Notes: generated by a model not told the origin, from the sequence alone. A DNA stretch of 8,421 bases from an uncultured Olsenella sp. (GCA_937900605.1 CALCDK010000011.1:1-8421); one strand, 5' to 3'; shown: positions 1 through 7,441, counted from the first letter of the stretch. Numbers and translations are program-made.

Positions 1-1362
1 GACGAGCTGCCGCTCAAGGAGTACGGGACAATCATCCACGGCAACTCCCTGCGCATCGATTGGGCCGATGCGGTGCCGGCTTTAGGTCTCGACTTCATCA
101 TTGGCAACCCACCGTTCATCGGGTACTCGAACCTCAATGACGCCCAAAAGGCCGACCGTGCCGAGATCTTCGGCAAACCCGGCGGCGTCCTCGACTACGT
201 GGCCTGCTGGTACAGGAAGGCGGCGGACTTCACGCGCGGGTCTCATACGCGCTGTGCGTTCGTTTCGACCAACTCCATCTGCCAAGGGCAGCAGGTGGAG
301 CCGCTGTGGAAGCCGCTGTTCGACGACGGCGTGGAGATCGACTTCGCCCACAAGACGTTCGTGTGGAACTCCGAGGCCACCGACGAAGCCCACGTACACG
401 TCGTAATCGTCGGGTTCTCCCGCGAGAAAATCGCCAAGAAGACCATCTTCGACGGCGACGGCGCGCGGAAAGCCGACAACATCAGCGGGTACCTGTCGGC
501 GACGCCCAGCCTCTTTATCGCAAGACGTTCTTCCCCGATATGCGACGCCCCGAAGATGATCAGAGGCTGTCAGCCTACGGATAACGGGCAGCTCATCCTT
601 GACCAAGCGGAAAGGGATGAGCTTGTCTCACGCGAACCATCCGCTGAGGAGTGGATAAGGCCGTTCTCGATGGGCGCGGACTTCATCAACGGCAAGCCGA
701 GGTACTGCCTATGGCTGAAAGACGCATCGCCCAAGGATCTGTCCTCGATGCCGCACGTCATGGAGAGGATTCGCGCCGTGGCGGCGTATCGAGCGCAGTC
801 CACGAAGGCGGCGACCCGTAAGAAGGCCGAGACCCCGTGGTTGTTCGACGAGATCAGGGAAACGGGCCCGTCCTACATCGGTGTTCCGAAGGTATCCTCC
901 GGTCGCCGCCGCTACATTCCTATGGGGTTCGTCGATAACGGCATGATTCCCGGGGACAAGCTGTATTTCATCCCGAATGCGTCCGTCTACGACTTCGGCA
1001 TCCTTATGTCGCAGTTCCACAACGCCTGGATGCGGATGGTGGCGGGTCGACTCAAGAGCGACTACAGCTATGCGAACACCATCGTCTACAACAACTTCGT
1101 CTGGCCCGATCCGACGGACGCCGCTCGCGCCGAGGTCGAGCGGTGCGCGAGCGCGGTCCTCGACGCGCGCAGCTCGTACGAGGGCTGCACGCTCGCCGAG
1201 ATGTACGACCCGGACAACGAGTTCCTCTACCCCGCCCTCGTCCGCGCCCATCGGGCGCTCGACGCCGCGGTCGAGGCCGCCTACGGCGTCGACTTCGGCG
1301 GCGACGAGGAGATGATCGTCGCCCACCTGTTCGAGCTCTACGCCCAGAAGTCTGGGGAATAG
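1..1362 (+). CDS. MmeI-like DNA methyltransferase (Type IIG/IIL R-M family), 5'-truncated
   Basis: The frame is open from the first base, so this is the C-terminal 453 residues of a longer protein; no true start is in the window. The fragment opens with a GNSLRIDW segment and the amino-methyltransferase catalytic motif IV NPPF (fragment residues 36-39), followed by a VLDYVACWY segment and AFVSTNSICQGQQV, all typical of MmeI-like enzymes. A target-recognition region follows (roughly 160-370), with GRLKSDYSYANTIVYNNFVWP near its end. The tail (LYPALVRAHRALDAAVEAAYG to LFELYAQ) matches the usual MmeI-family C-terminal helical domain. Family members methylate adenine using S-adenosylmethionine, and many also carry an N-terminal nuclease in the same chain. 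That part would lie off the left edge, so whether it restricts DNA or only methylates cannot be told. The gene converges on the amino acid transporter operon. GC is about 60% in the first ~1.1 kb and higher afterwards, with TTA, AGA and ATA codons unlike its neighbours. Confidence 0.88.
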   Translation, partial: DELPLKEYGTIIHGNSLRIDWADAVPALGLDFIIGNPPFIGYSNLNDAQKADRAEIFGKPGGVLDYVACWYRKAADFTRGSHTRCAFVSTNSICQGQQVEPLWKPLFDDGVEIDFAHKTFVWNSEATDEAHVHVVIVGFSREKIAKKTIFDGDGARKADNISGYLSATPSLFIARRSSPICDAPKMIRGCQPTDNGQLILDQAERDELVSREPSAEEWIRPFSMGADFINGKPRYCLWLKDASPKDLSSMPHVMERIRAVAAYRAQSTKAATRKKAETPWLFDEIRETGPSYIGVPKVSSGRRRYIPMGFVDNGMIPGDKLYFIPNASVYDFGILMSQFHNAWMRMVAGRLKSDYSYANTIVYNNFVWPDPTDAARAEVERCASAVLDARSSYEGCTLAEMYDPDNEFLYPALVRAHRALDAAVEAAYGVDFGGDEEMIVAHLFELYAQKSGE

Positions 1363-1386
1363 GGGCGCGCCAACACCACACGAGGA

Positions 1387-1424
1387 CGGGGCCGCACGCG
1401 TCCGAAGGGATGCGTGCGGCCCCG
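1387..1424. terminator. Strong hairpin between convergent genes, likely bidirectional terminator
   Basis: A 17-bp stem (1387-1403 with 1408-1424) closes a 4-nt GAAG loop, with a single G-T wobble. It starts 24 nt after the methyltransferase stop and lies 66 nt past the end of the opposing ATPase gene, so it can serve both. The tails are only moderately T-rich (TTCCTGT on plus, TCCTCGTGT on minus), so termination is inferred mainly from stem strength and position. Confidence 0.75.
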
Positions 1425-1490
1425 TTCCTGTCGCCGGTTGAGCCATCAGGGCAGCCGACGCCGTGACATGGCTGCGTCCGGCCCGGGCGC

Positions 1491-2291
<801 letters not shown>

Positions 2292-2293
2292 GG

Positions 2294-3487
2294 CTAGTCC
2301 TCCTGGACCCTCACGGCGTTGTCGGAAGTGCTCAGCAGCATGGACGGGCGAACGTCCAGTCGCCTGGCCATGCGACCGAGCAGGGCGGTGGCCACCATGG
2401 TGAGCACCAGGTACGCGACGGCCGCGATGAGGGCCGCCTGGAACTGCTGGTAGTAGATGCCCGCGACGGTCTTGGTGGCGAACATCAGGTCGAACACGCT
2501 GATGACGGACAGCACCGACGAGTCCTTGATGTTGATGACGAGCTCGTTGGACAGGCCCGGGATCGCGTTGCGCACGCCCTGCGGGAACACGACGCGGCGC
2601 ATGGCCTGCCACTGCGAGAGGCCCAGCGAGCGGGCGGCCTCGGCCTGGCCGCGGTCGACGGACTCGATGCCGCCGCGCAGCACCTCCATCATGTACGCGG
2701 CGGAGTTGAGCGAGACGGTCACGAGGCCGGCGGCGAAGGTGGACCAGATGGCGTTGACCTCGGTGGCGCTCATGCCGGCATCGCGGAAGATGCCGAAGAC
2801 GCCGTAGTAGACGATCATGGCCTGGACCATCATCGGCGTGCCGCGCACCACGGTGCTGTACAGGCGCGCGAAGCCGGACGAGAAGGTCTTGAGGAAGCGC
2901 ACGAGGTCGGAGTCGGGGCGGTCGGGGCGCTGCAAGCGCATGAACACGAGCGCCAGCGCCAGGAAGAACGCGATGACGGTGCCCAGGACGGCCAGGGCCA
3001 CGGTGGTGCCGATGCCGGCCAGGAAGGTGTCGCGGCCCTGGCAGAGCATGTACAGGATGCTGGTGAGGGGCTCGTCGGGGCGCTGCGGCGCGCTGACGGC
3101 GACCTGCCAGGCGGTGGCCAGTCCGGCGCCCAGGCGGTCGGCGGCCACGACGGCCGCGCAGCCCCACACGAGGTACGAGCCGATGCGCAGGGCCCTTCTC
3201 GCCGCGGGACGGGCGAGGGGGCTGACCTGCGCGTAGTCGCGCCAGTGGAGCAGCTTGGAGACGAGGCCGGCGGCCGAGACGACCACCCAGGCGGCCATCA
3301 GCCAGTACATGGCGACCTCGAGCTCCCACACGGGGAGCAGGAAGCTGAGGCGTGCCCTGGGGCACGACGAGAGCCACATGCCGACGCAGGCGACGGCGCT
3401 CGTGGCGAGAAGGACGTAGCGGTGGTCGGCGAGGACGAACGACCTGATGCGGCCGAACGCGCCCCCGCGACTGGAGTGGATGCTCAT
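2294..3487 (-). CDS. Amino acid ABC transporter permease with N-terminal membrane extension
   Basis: This 397-aa inner-membrane protein forms the import channel. The C-terminal ~240 residues are a standard polar amino acid permease domain: [25 protein letters not shown] (158-182), the RGTP motif (215-218), and the EAA coupling loop at about 283-303 ([12 protein letters not shown], then FPQ) that docks the ATPase. Hydrophobic segments continue near 250-270, 320-338 and 348-371. Usual family members are about 215-280 aa. Here about 150 extra N-terminal residues carry three further hydrophobic stretches (about 23-41, 55-79 and 100-118), so total topology is near eight helices. The ATG at 3487 has a weak AGGGG 10 nt upstream (3498-3502). 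The frame is open further upstream, but that stretch is low-complexity, GC-rich intergenic-like sequence following the binding-protein gene. The stop lies 2 nt before the ATPase start. Confidence 0.92.
   Translation of the reverse strand: MSIHSSRGGAFGRIRSFVLADHRYVLLATSAVACVGMWLSSCPRARLSFLLPVWELEVAMYWLMAAWVVVSAAGLVSKLLHWRDYAQVSPLARPAARRALRIGSYLVWGCAAVVAADRLGAGLATAWQVAVSAPQRPDEPLTSILYMLCQGRDTFLAGIGTTVALAVLGTVIAFFLALALVFMRLQRPDRPDSDLVRFLKTFSSGFARLYSTVVRGTPMMVQAMIVYYGVFGIFRDAGMSATEVNAIWSTFAAGLVTVSLNSAAYMMEVLRGGIESVDRGQAEAARSLGLSQWQAMRRVVFPQGVRNAIPGLSNELVINIKDSSVLSVISVFDLMFATKTVAGIYYQQFQAALIAAVAYLVLTMVATALLGRMARRLDVRPSMLLSTSDNAVRVQED
2299..2304 (-). promoter_or_regulatory. Shine-Dalgarno of the ATPase gene
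   Basis: AGGAGG on the minus strand, 7 nt before the ATG at 2291. It lies within the last codons of the permease gene, which supports this start and coupled translation. Confidence 0.8.
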
Positions 3488-3518
3488 GGTTGGGTGTCCC
3501 CTGTCTTCGTGATCGGGT

Positions 3519-3536
3519 GCCCCGGGGCCCCGGGGC
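3519..3536. repeat. 18-nt perfect G/C palindrome upstream of the permease start
   Basis: GCCCCGGGGCCCCGGGGC equals its own reverse complement and is flanked by T on both sides, so the symmetry ends there. It lies 31 nt before the permease ATG and just upstream of its weak Shine-Dalgarno. It could fold in the mRNA or be a protein site; the sequence alone does not decide. Confidence 0.55.
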
Positions 3537-3593
3537 TCGTGGTGCCGCGCGCTGGCGAGAGGCGCCCGTCGGCGCGCGTGCCGTGTCCGGCGG

Positions 3594-3627
3594 CGCGGCT
3601 GGCGTCGCATGCCGCGGCTGGCGTCGC
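3594..3627. repeat. Tandem pair of a 15-nt direct repeat in the intercistronic spacer
   Basis: CGCGGCTGGCGTCGC occurs exactly at 3594-3608 and again at 3613-3627 (period 19 nt, 4-nt spacer ATGC). It lies in the 215-nt gap between the binding-protein and permease genes. No third copy was seen nearby. Confidence 0.7.
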
Positions 3628-3660
3628 GCACTCGGTCGGCGCACGCCAGCGCACGACGGC

Positions 3661-3698
3661 GCCGCCCGTGCGGACGGACGGCGGCACGCGTCGGCGGC
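3661..3698 (-). other. Intercistronic stem-loop just after the substrate-binding protein stop
   Basis: GCCGCC CGTGC (3661-3671) pairs with GCACG (3684-3688) and GGCGGC (3693-3698). This gives 11 bp broken by a 4-nt bulge (3689-3692), with a 12-nt loop. It begins 4 nt after the binding-protein stop codon. No T-tract follows on the minus strand, so a full terminator is unlikely. Hairpins in this position in binding-protein-dependent operons often protect the 5' message from decay or reduce downstream expression; that role is inferred here. Confidence 0.5.
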
Positions 3699-3702
3699 GT
3701 GG

Positions 3703-4632
3703 CTATGCGGGCTGGCGCTCCATGCAGGCGTCCCAGAGGGCCTGCCTCTCGTCCTCGGGGATGGAGGCGATGACCTCGTTCACCTTGTCGAGGGCGGCCT
3801 TGCGGCCCTTGGGCACGCCGGCGTTGTCCGGCATCTTGGACCCCTCGAAGCCCTCCTCCAGGGGGACCTCGGCGAACTCGGGGTTGGTCTTGAGCAGGTG
3901 CGGCACGCTCATCATCGAGAACGTGATGGCGTCGCAGGTCCCGTTGGCGAGGTTCTCGACCACGGCGGGGACGGCCTCGGCGGGCGTCATGTGGTTGACG
4001 CCGGGGATCTGGTCGATGACGTCGTCGTACATGGTCGCGGCCTGACCGATGACGGAGGCACCGGCAAAGTCCTCGAGCCTGGTGGCGCCGGCGTACGGGG
4101 AGTCGCGGCGCACCACGAGCGAGATGTCGTCGTCGAGGTAGGAGTACGAGAAGTCCGCAGAGGCGGCGCGCTTGGGCGTCGCCGACATGCCGGCGCAGAC
4201 GATGTCGACCTGGCCGGTGGCCAGCGCGTCGACGAGGGCGTCGAAGCCCGTCTTGACCGCGACGGCCCTCACGCCGAACGCGTCGGCGATGCGGCGCGCG
4301 ACCTGCACGTCGTAGCCGTCGGCGAAGGCGCCGGCGACGTTGTCGATGGGGATCGTGAACTCGGACTCCTCGGGGCACTGCCAGTTGTAGGGGGCGTAGG
4401 CCGCCTCCATGCCCACGCGCAGCACCTCTCCGTCCCCGAGGGCGGCCTCCTCGGCACCCGCGTCCGCGCCCTGCGGGCCCGTGCCCGCGACGGCGTCCCT
4501 GGGAGCCGGTCCGCACCCGACGAGCAGCGTCATGCCCCCCACGCTCAGCGCCGCTGCCCCAGCGAGTCCTACGAACTCCCTGCGCGTCGGCGACGCACCC
4601 GATCTCTGCATGGCTGTGGTTCTCTTGGTCAT
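3703..4632 (-). CDS. Amino acid ABC transporter substrate-binding lipoprotein (family 3)
   Basis: This 309-aa protein captures an amino acid outside the membrane and delivers it to the permease. The signal region carries TRREFV (16-21), close to a twin-arginine motif, then a hydrophobic stretch (21-38) and lipobox LVGC ending at Cys40, so it is probably a lipid-anchored lipoprotein. After a disordered Gly/Ala/Asp linker the SBP_bac_3 fold begins at [15 protein letters not shown] (70-84). It continues through [15 protein letters not shown] (106-120), [26 protein letters not shown] (130-155, with the family's conserved Arg near 155) and [14 protein letters not shown] (161-174). ATG 4632 was chosen over an upstream in-frame GTG at 4692 because AGGAGGG lies 6 nt upstream and the signal peptide then has normal length. 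Polar amino acid uptake is likely; the exact ligand is not readable. It is first of the three transporter genes. Confidence 0.94.
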   Translation of the reverse strand: MTKRTTAMQRSGASPTRREFVGLAGAAALSVGGMTLLVGCGPAPRDAVAGTGPQGADAGAEEAALGDGEVLRVGMEAAYAPYNWQCPEESEFTIPIDNVAGAFADGYDVQVARRIADAFGVRAVAVKTGFDALVDALATGQVDIVCAGMSATPKRAASADFSYSYLDDDISLVVRRDSPYAGATRLEDFAGASVIGQAATMYDDVIDQIPGVNHMTPAEAVPAVVENLANGTCDAITFSMMSVPHLLKTNPEFAEVPLEEGFEGSKMPDNAGVPKGRKAALDKVNEVIASIPEDERQALWDACMERQPA

Positions 4633-4638
4633 GACGTG

Positions 4639-4645
4639 CCCTCCT
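4639..4645 (-). promoter_or_regulatory. Shine-Dalgarno of the substrate-binding protein gene
   Basis: AGGAGGG on the minus strand, 6 nt before the ATG at 4632. It is a near-perfect anti-16S match and decides the start against the longer reading from 4692. Confidence 0.85.
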
Positions 4646-4649
4646 GTTT

Positions 4650-4700
4650 TGGTTGAGACCCCTTCCGCACGACGCAACCAGAGGGGGCCCATCCCCCTCT
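4650..4700 (-). promoter_or_regulatory. Two abutting hairpins in the leader of the binding-protein gene
   Basis: Read on the minus strand, an 8-bp perfect stem with a 5-nt loop (4693-4700 with 4680-4687) is followed by a second stem, TGGTTG (4675-4680) with CAACCA (4650-4655), enclosing 19 nt. The two share base 4680, so they abut or compete for it. The second ends 4 nt before the Shine-Dalgarno. This is a plausible translational or attenuation control element. It does not match any riboswitch class I can recognise, and no T-tract follows the first stem. Confidence 0.45.
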
Positions 4701-4710
4701 CCCTTGCAAC

Positions 4711-4741
4711 TTAATGCGTGAAAGTTACGCGTGCTGACCAA
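4711..4741 (-). promoter_or_regulatory. Weak candidate promoter for the amino acid transporter operon
   Basis: This is the most AT-rich patch of the intergenic region. On the minus strand TTGGTC (4736-4741) could be a -35 box and CATTAA (4711-4716) a -10 box, but the spacing is 19 nt and the -10 matches consensus at only about three positions. A transcript from here would begin near 4705 and carry the two leader hairpins. Confidence 0.25.
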
Positions 4742-4749
4742 AAGGGTAA

Positions 4750-4819
4750 GCCCCATGCGCCGCGGGTCCCTCCGCGGGAGGCGGGAGGAAACCCACACGA
4801 CACATAGGGCGCATGGGGC
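4750..4819 (-). terminator. Multi-helix stem-loop downstream of tsaD, probable terminator or structured leader
   Basis: GCCCCATGCGCC (4750-4761) is perfectly complementary to 4808-4819, giving a 12-bp basal stem. Inside it, stacked directly on one strand, 4762-4767 pairs with 4791-4796 (6 bp, one G-T). A further CCTCC (4769-4773) pairs with GGAGG at 4777-4781 or 4784-4788. Eleven nt (4797-4807) remain unpaired on one side. On the minus strand the stem is followed by TTACCCTTTTGG, a mildly T-rich tail. Its position 120 nt past the tsaD stop and just upstream of the candidate transporter promoter fits termination of the upstream operon, but a regulatory RNA role is not excluded. Confidence 0.5.
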
Positions 4820-4833
4820 GCAGCCGGCGGGGC

Positions 4834-4938
4834 CGGCGAGAGGGGCACGGCGTGCGGGCCGCAGGGGCGCCGCGGGCGGGCACGACGACGCGGGCAGTGG
4901 CGGCGTCGCGGTCGCGACCCGGACGGCACCTCTCGCCG
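4834..4938. repeat. 10-bp long-range inverted repeat abutting the tsaD stop codon
   Basis: CGGCGAGAGG at 4834-4843 and its exact complement CCTCTCGCCG at 4929-4938 bracket 85 nt. The right arm directly touches the stop codon of the fusion gene. Inside lies a perfect 10-nt palindrome GGTCGCGACC (4910-4919); overlapping the left arm is a short CCGGC/GCCGG hairpin (4824-4836). No convincing gene occupies this stretch. Confidence 0.45.
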
Positions 4939-7404
4939 CTAGCGATCCCAGGAGGGCGGCACCGGGGCGTCGGGGCACGACCAGGTGCCCAGGCGCGCGT
5001 TGGGGTCGGCGTCGAGCGTGAGCGGGGCCACGAGGCCCGCGCGGAAGCTGCGCAGCGCGGCGATGCCGATCATGGCCGCGTTGTCGCCGCACGCCCTCAT
5101 GGGCGGCACGGTGACGCGCACGCCCATGCGCGAGAAGGTCCGCTGGTAGGCCTCGCGCAGCGCGGGGTTGGCCGCCACGCCGCCGCCGATGCAGATGTCC
5201 GAGACGCCCGTGCGCTCGACGGCCGTGCGGGCCTTGGCCACCTGCACGTCCACGACCGCGGCCTCGAAGCTCGCCGCGAGGTCGGGCAGGTCGATGGGGC
5301 GGCCGGCGCGGTTCTCGCCCTCGATGTACGTGATGACGGCCGTCTTGAGGCCCGACAGCGAGAAGCTGTAGTCGCCGCTGTGCATCATGGCGCGCGGGAA
5401 GCGGATGGCGCGAGGGTTGCCGCCCTTGGCCAGGCGGCTGATCACGGGGCCGCCGGGGTAGCCCAGGCCCAGCGCCTTGGCCACCTTGTCGAAGGCCTCG
5501 CCCACGGCGTCGTCGATCGTGGCGCCCAGGACCTCGTAGTCGCCCCAGGCGCGCACGTGGACGAGCATGGTGTTGCCGCCCGAGACCAGGCTCGCCACGA
5601 AGGGCGGCTCGAGGTCGGGCGTCTCGAAGAGGTTGGCCAGCAGGTGGCCCTCGAGGTGGTGCACCGGCACCAGCGGGAGCCCCGTCGCCGCGCACAGGCC
5701 CTTGGCGAAGGCGACACCAACCACGAGCGCGCCCACCAGGCCCGGGCCGGCCGTTACGCCCACGCAGGCCAGGTCGCCCACGCCCAGGGTGTCCACGCCG
5801 AAGTGCGCGCCGGCCTGCGCGAGGGTCTCCTCGAGCACGCCGACGATGGCCTCGGTGTGCTTGCGGCTCGCGATCTCGGGCACGACGCCGCCGAAGCGCG
5901 CGTGGAAGTCGATCTGGGTGGCCACGACGCTGGCGCACACGGTGCCGTGCGAGTCCGTGACCGCCATGGCGGTCTCGTCGCAGGAGGACTCGATGGAGAG
6001 CACGAGCGGGCCGGCCGCCTCGATGGCGGCGACCTGGGCCTCGTCGCGCGGGGCCGGGCAGATGGGCCACGGCCTGATGGAGGCCGCGGGCTCCGGGTTG
6101 TCCCCGGCGAGGATGGCGTCGGCGTCCAGCGGCAGCGCCACGCGCAGCAGCAGCGCGTCGTGGCCGTCGCCGTAGTAGCCCGGGCGGCGGCCGCACTCGG
6201 CCATGCCGAGGCGCGCGTAGAGGGCGCGGCCCGCGCCGTTGCCCTCGTCCACCTCGAGCGACAGCGTCGAGGCACCCAGGACCTGCGCGTCGTAGGCCAC
6301 GCGGCCCAGCAGGCGGCTCGCGATGCCCTCGCGGCGGCGCCCGGCGTCGACGACGACCTCCTCGACCTCGAAGTCCGCGCCGGCGAGAAGCCCGCCCGCG
6401 AAGCCGACGACGCGGCCCTGGTCGTGGGCGACCCACCAGCTGCGGCCCGGCTGCGAGAGGTCCTCGTAGAAGACGCGCTCGCTCCACGGCGTGTGCGCGG
6501 AGCCCTCGTAGGCGCGCGCCTCGAGCTCGGCCACGGCGCGGCAGTCGTTGAGCGTCATGGGGCGAAGCTGCAGGTGGATGCCGGCCAGGGCGTCGTCGAC
6601 GCCGGTGAGCTGCACCGTCGACGGCTCCTTGAGGCCCAGGCGGGTGCGCTCGGCCTCCTCGGCGTCCGACAGGCGCGTGTAGATGGGCAGCACGAGCGCG
6701 GGGTCGCCGTCGCCGAGGCCCGCCCAGCCCTGGGCGGCGGCGCGCAGCAGGCCCTCCCCCGTGGGGTGCCAGCAGTCCTGGGGGGCCAGGCGCCCCAGGC
6801 CCACGGCCTCGAAGCGAGCCTGGTACTTGAGCAGGCCGTTGCCGGTGAGCGTGAGCTCCGCGGCGTCCGCGCGGGCTGCCCAGTCGGCCACGCACGCGTC
6901 GGCCTTGGCGACGGTCTCGGCCTCGAAGAGGCGGTGGGCGCCCGTCTCGTCCAGGTCGTAGGGGCCCGGGTAGACCTCGCCGCGCATGGCGTCGCCCGCC
7001 ACGGCCACCCGGCCGCGCACGCCGGCCGACCACGCCGACCACGCCATGGCGTCGAGGGCGGAGGTGCCGAGGAGCGCGCGGCCCAGGCCGCAGGCGATGC
7101 CCTTGGCGGTCGAGATGCCGATGCGCACGCCGGTGAACGAGCCCGGACCGCGGCCCACGAGGACCACGTCGACGTCGGCCATGGACAGCCCGGCGGCGAG
7201 AAGCGCCTCGTCGCAGGCACCGACGAGCTCGACGTTGGCGCGGCGGCGGCACATGCGGTCGGCCGAGGCGAGGACCTCAACGTCGGCCGCGCCGTCGGCG
7301 CGCGGGGTCACGCGGCCGACGGCGCAGGCGAGCATGTCTGTGGAGGTGTCCATGGCCAGCACGACGAGGGGACGGTCCTTCTCGGCGGCGACGTGAGCGT
7401 TCAT
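4939..7404 (-). CDS. tsaD: TsaB-RimI-TsaD three-domain fusion (t6A tRNA modification and protein N-acetylation)
   Basis: This 821-aa cytoplasmic protein joins three usually separate proteins. TsaB (about 13-245) is shown by LAMDTSTDMLACAVG and GRGPGSFTGVRIGISTAKGIA (84-104). A RimI-like GNAT acetyltransferase (about 277-424) has the acetyl-CoA loop RREGIA (357-362), LEVDEGN with E384, and LYARLGM with Y396. After a Pro/Ala linker, TsaD (about 467-805) has LSIESSCDETAMAV, GGVVPEIASRKH, the metal-binding HHLEGH (H583, H587), SLVSGGNTMLV, GGVAANPALR and CGDNAAMIG with D774. TsaD transfers the threonylcarbamoyl group to A37 of ANN-decoding tRNAs, TsaB is its partner, and RimI-type enzymes acetylate protein N-termini. 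All key residues look intact. ATG 7404 was chosen because AGGAAGG lies 7 nt upstream (7412-7418); an earlier in-frame start would overlap the preceding gene. It is the last gene of the rubrerythrin-DUF3783 block. Confidence 0.95.
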   Translation of the reverse strand: MNAHVAAEKDRPLVVLAMDTSTDMLACAVGRVTPRADGAADVEVLASADRMCRRRANVELVGACDEALLAAGLSMADVDVVLVGRGPGSFTGVRIGISTAKGIACGLGRALLGTSALDAMAWSAWSAGVRGRVAVAGDAMRGEVYPGPYDLDETGAHRLFEAETVAKADACVADWAARADAAELTLTGNGLLKYQARFEAVGLGRLAPQDCWHPTGEGLLRAAAQGWAGLGDGDPALVLPIYTRLSDAEEAERTRLGLKEPSTVQLTGVDDALAGIHLQLRPMTLNDCRAVAELEARAYEGSAHTPWSERVFYEDLSQPGRSWWVAHDQGRVVGFAGGLLAGADFEVEEVVVDAGRRREGIASRLLGRVAYDAQVLGASTLSLEVDEGNGAGRALYARLGMAECGRRPGYYGDGHDALLLRVALPLDADAILAGDNPEPAASIRPWPICPAPRDEAQVAAIEAAGPLVLSIESSCDETAMAVTDSHGTVCASVVATQIDFHARFGGVVPEIASRKHTEAIVGVLEETLAQAGAHFGVDTLGVGDLACVGVTAGPGLVGALVVGVAFAKGLCAATGLPLVPVHHLEGHLLANLFETPDLEPPFVASLVSGGNTMLVHVRAWGDYEVLGATIDDAVGEAFDKVAKALGLGYPGGPVISRLAKGGNPRAIRFPRAMMHSGDYSFSLSGLKTAVITYIEGENRAGRPIDLPDLAASFEAAVVDVQVAKARTAVERTGVSDICIGGGVAANPALREAYQRTFSRMGVRVTVPPMRACGDNAAMIGIAALRSFRAGLVAPLTLDADPNARLGTWSCPDAPVPPSWDR

Positions 7405-7411
7405 CTGCGGC

Positions 7412-7418
7412 CCTTCCT
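7412..7418 (-). promoter_or_regulatory. Shine-Dalgarno of the tsaB-rimI-tsaD gene
   Basis: AGGAAGG on the minus strand, 7 nt before the ATG at 7404. It supports the 821-aa start rather than a 21-codon longer reading that would run into the DUF3783 gene. Confidence 0.7.
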
Positions 7419-7441
7419 GCACGGGATTCAACCCGTCCAGT

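Noticed and set aside
82..606. 174-codon minus-strand frame opposite the methyltransferase
   Set aside because: No motif, no ribosome site, and it overlaps a clearly conserved plus-strand domain with NPPF.
1451..1476. GCAGCC/GGCTGC short stem just after the ATPase stop
   Set aside because: Six base pairs across a long loop is weak in this GC-rich context, and the much stronger 1387-1424 hairpin already serves as terminator.
3490..4656. 388-codon plus-strand open frame opposite the binding-protein gene
   Set aside because: Low-complexity shadow translation without motifs; the minus-strand gene has a signal peptide, lipobox, family fold and a good ribosome site.
4633..4692. Longer N-terminus for the binding protein from an in-frame GTG at 4692
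   Set aside because: It would place 20 odd residues before a normal signal peptide and ignore the AGGAGGG site 6 nt before 4632.
4633..4749. Known amino acid riboswitch (lysine, glycine or T-box) ahead of the importer
   Set aside because: The leader is only about 70-115 nt, and no T-box sequence, lysine-element or glycine-aptamer core could be found; only simple hairpins are visible.
2294..7252. Single open frame of about 1650 codons on the minus strand spanning permease to tsaD region
   Set aside because: Only its last 397 codons read as a real protein. The rest is Arg/Pro/Gly-rich out-of-frame translation of the tsaB-rimI-tsaD and binding-protein genes, kept open by high GC.
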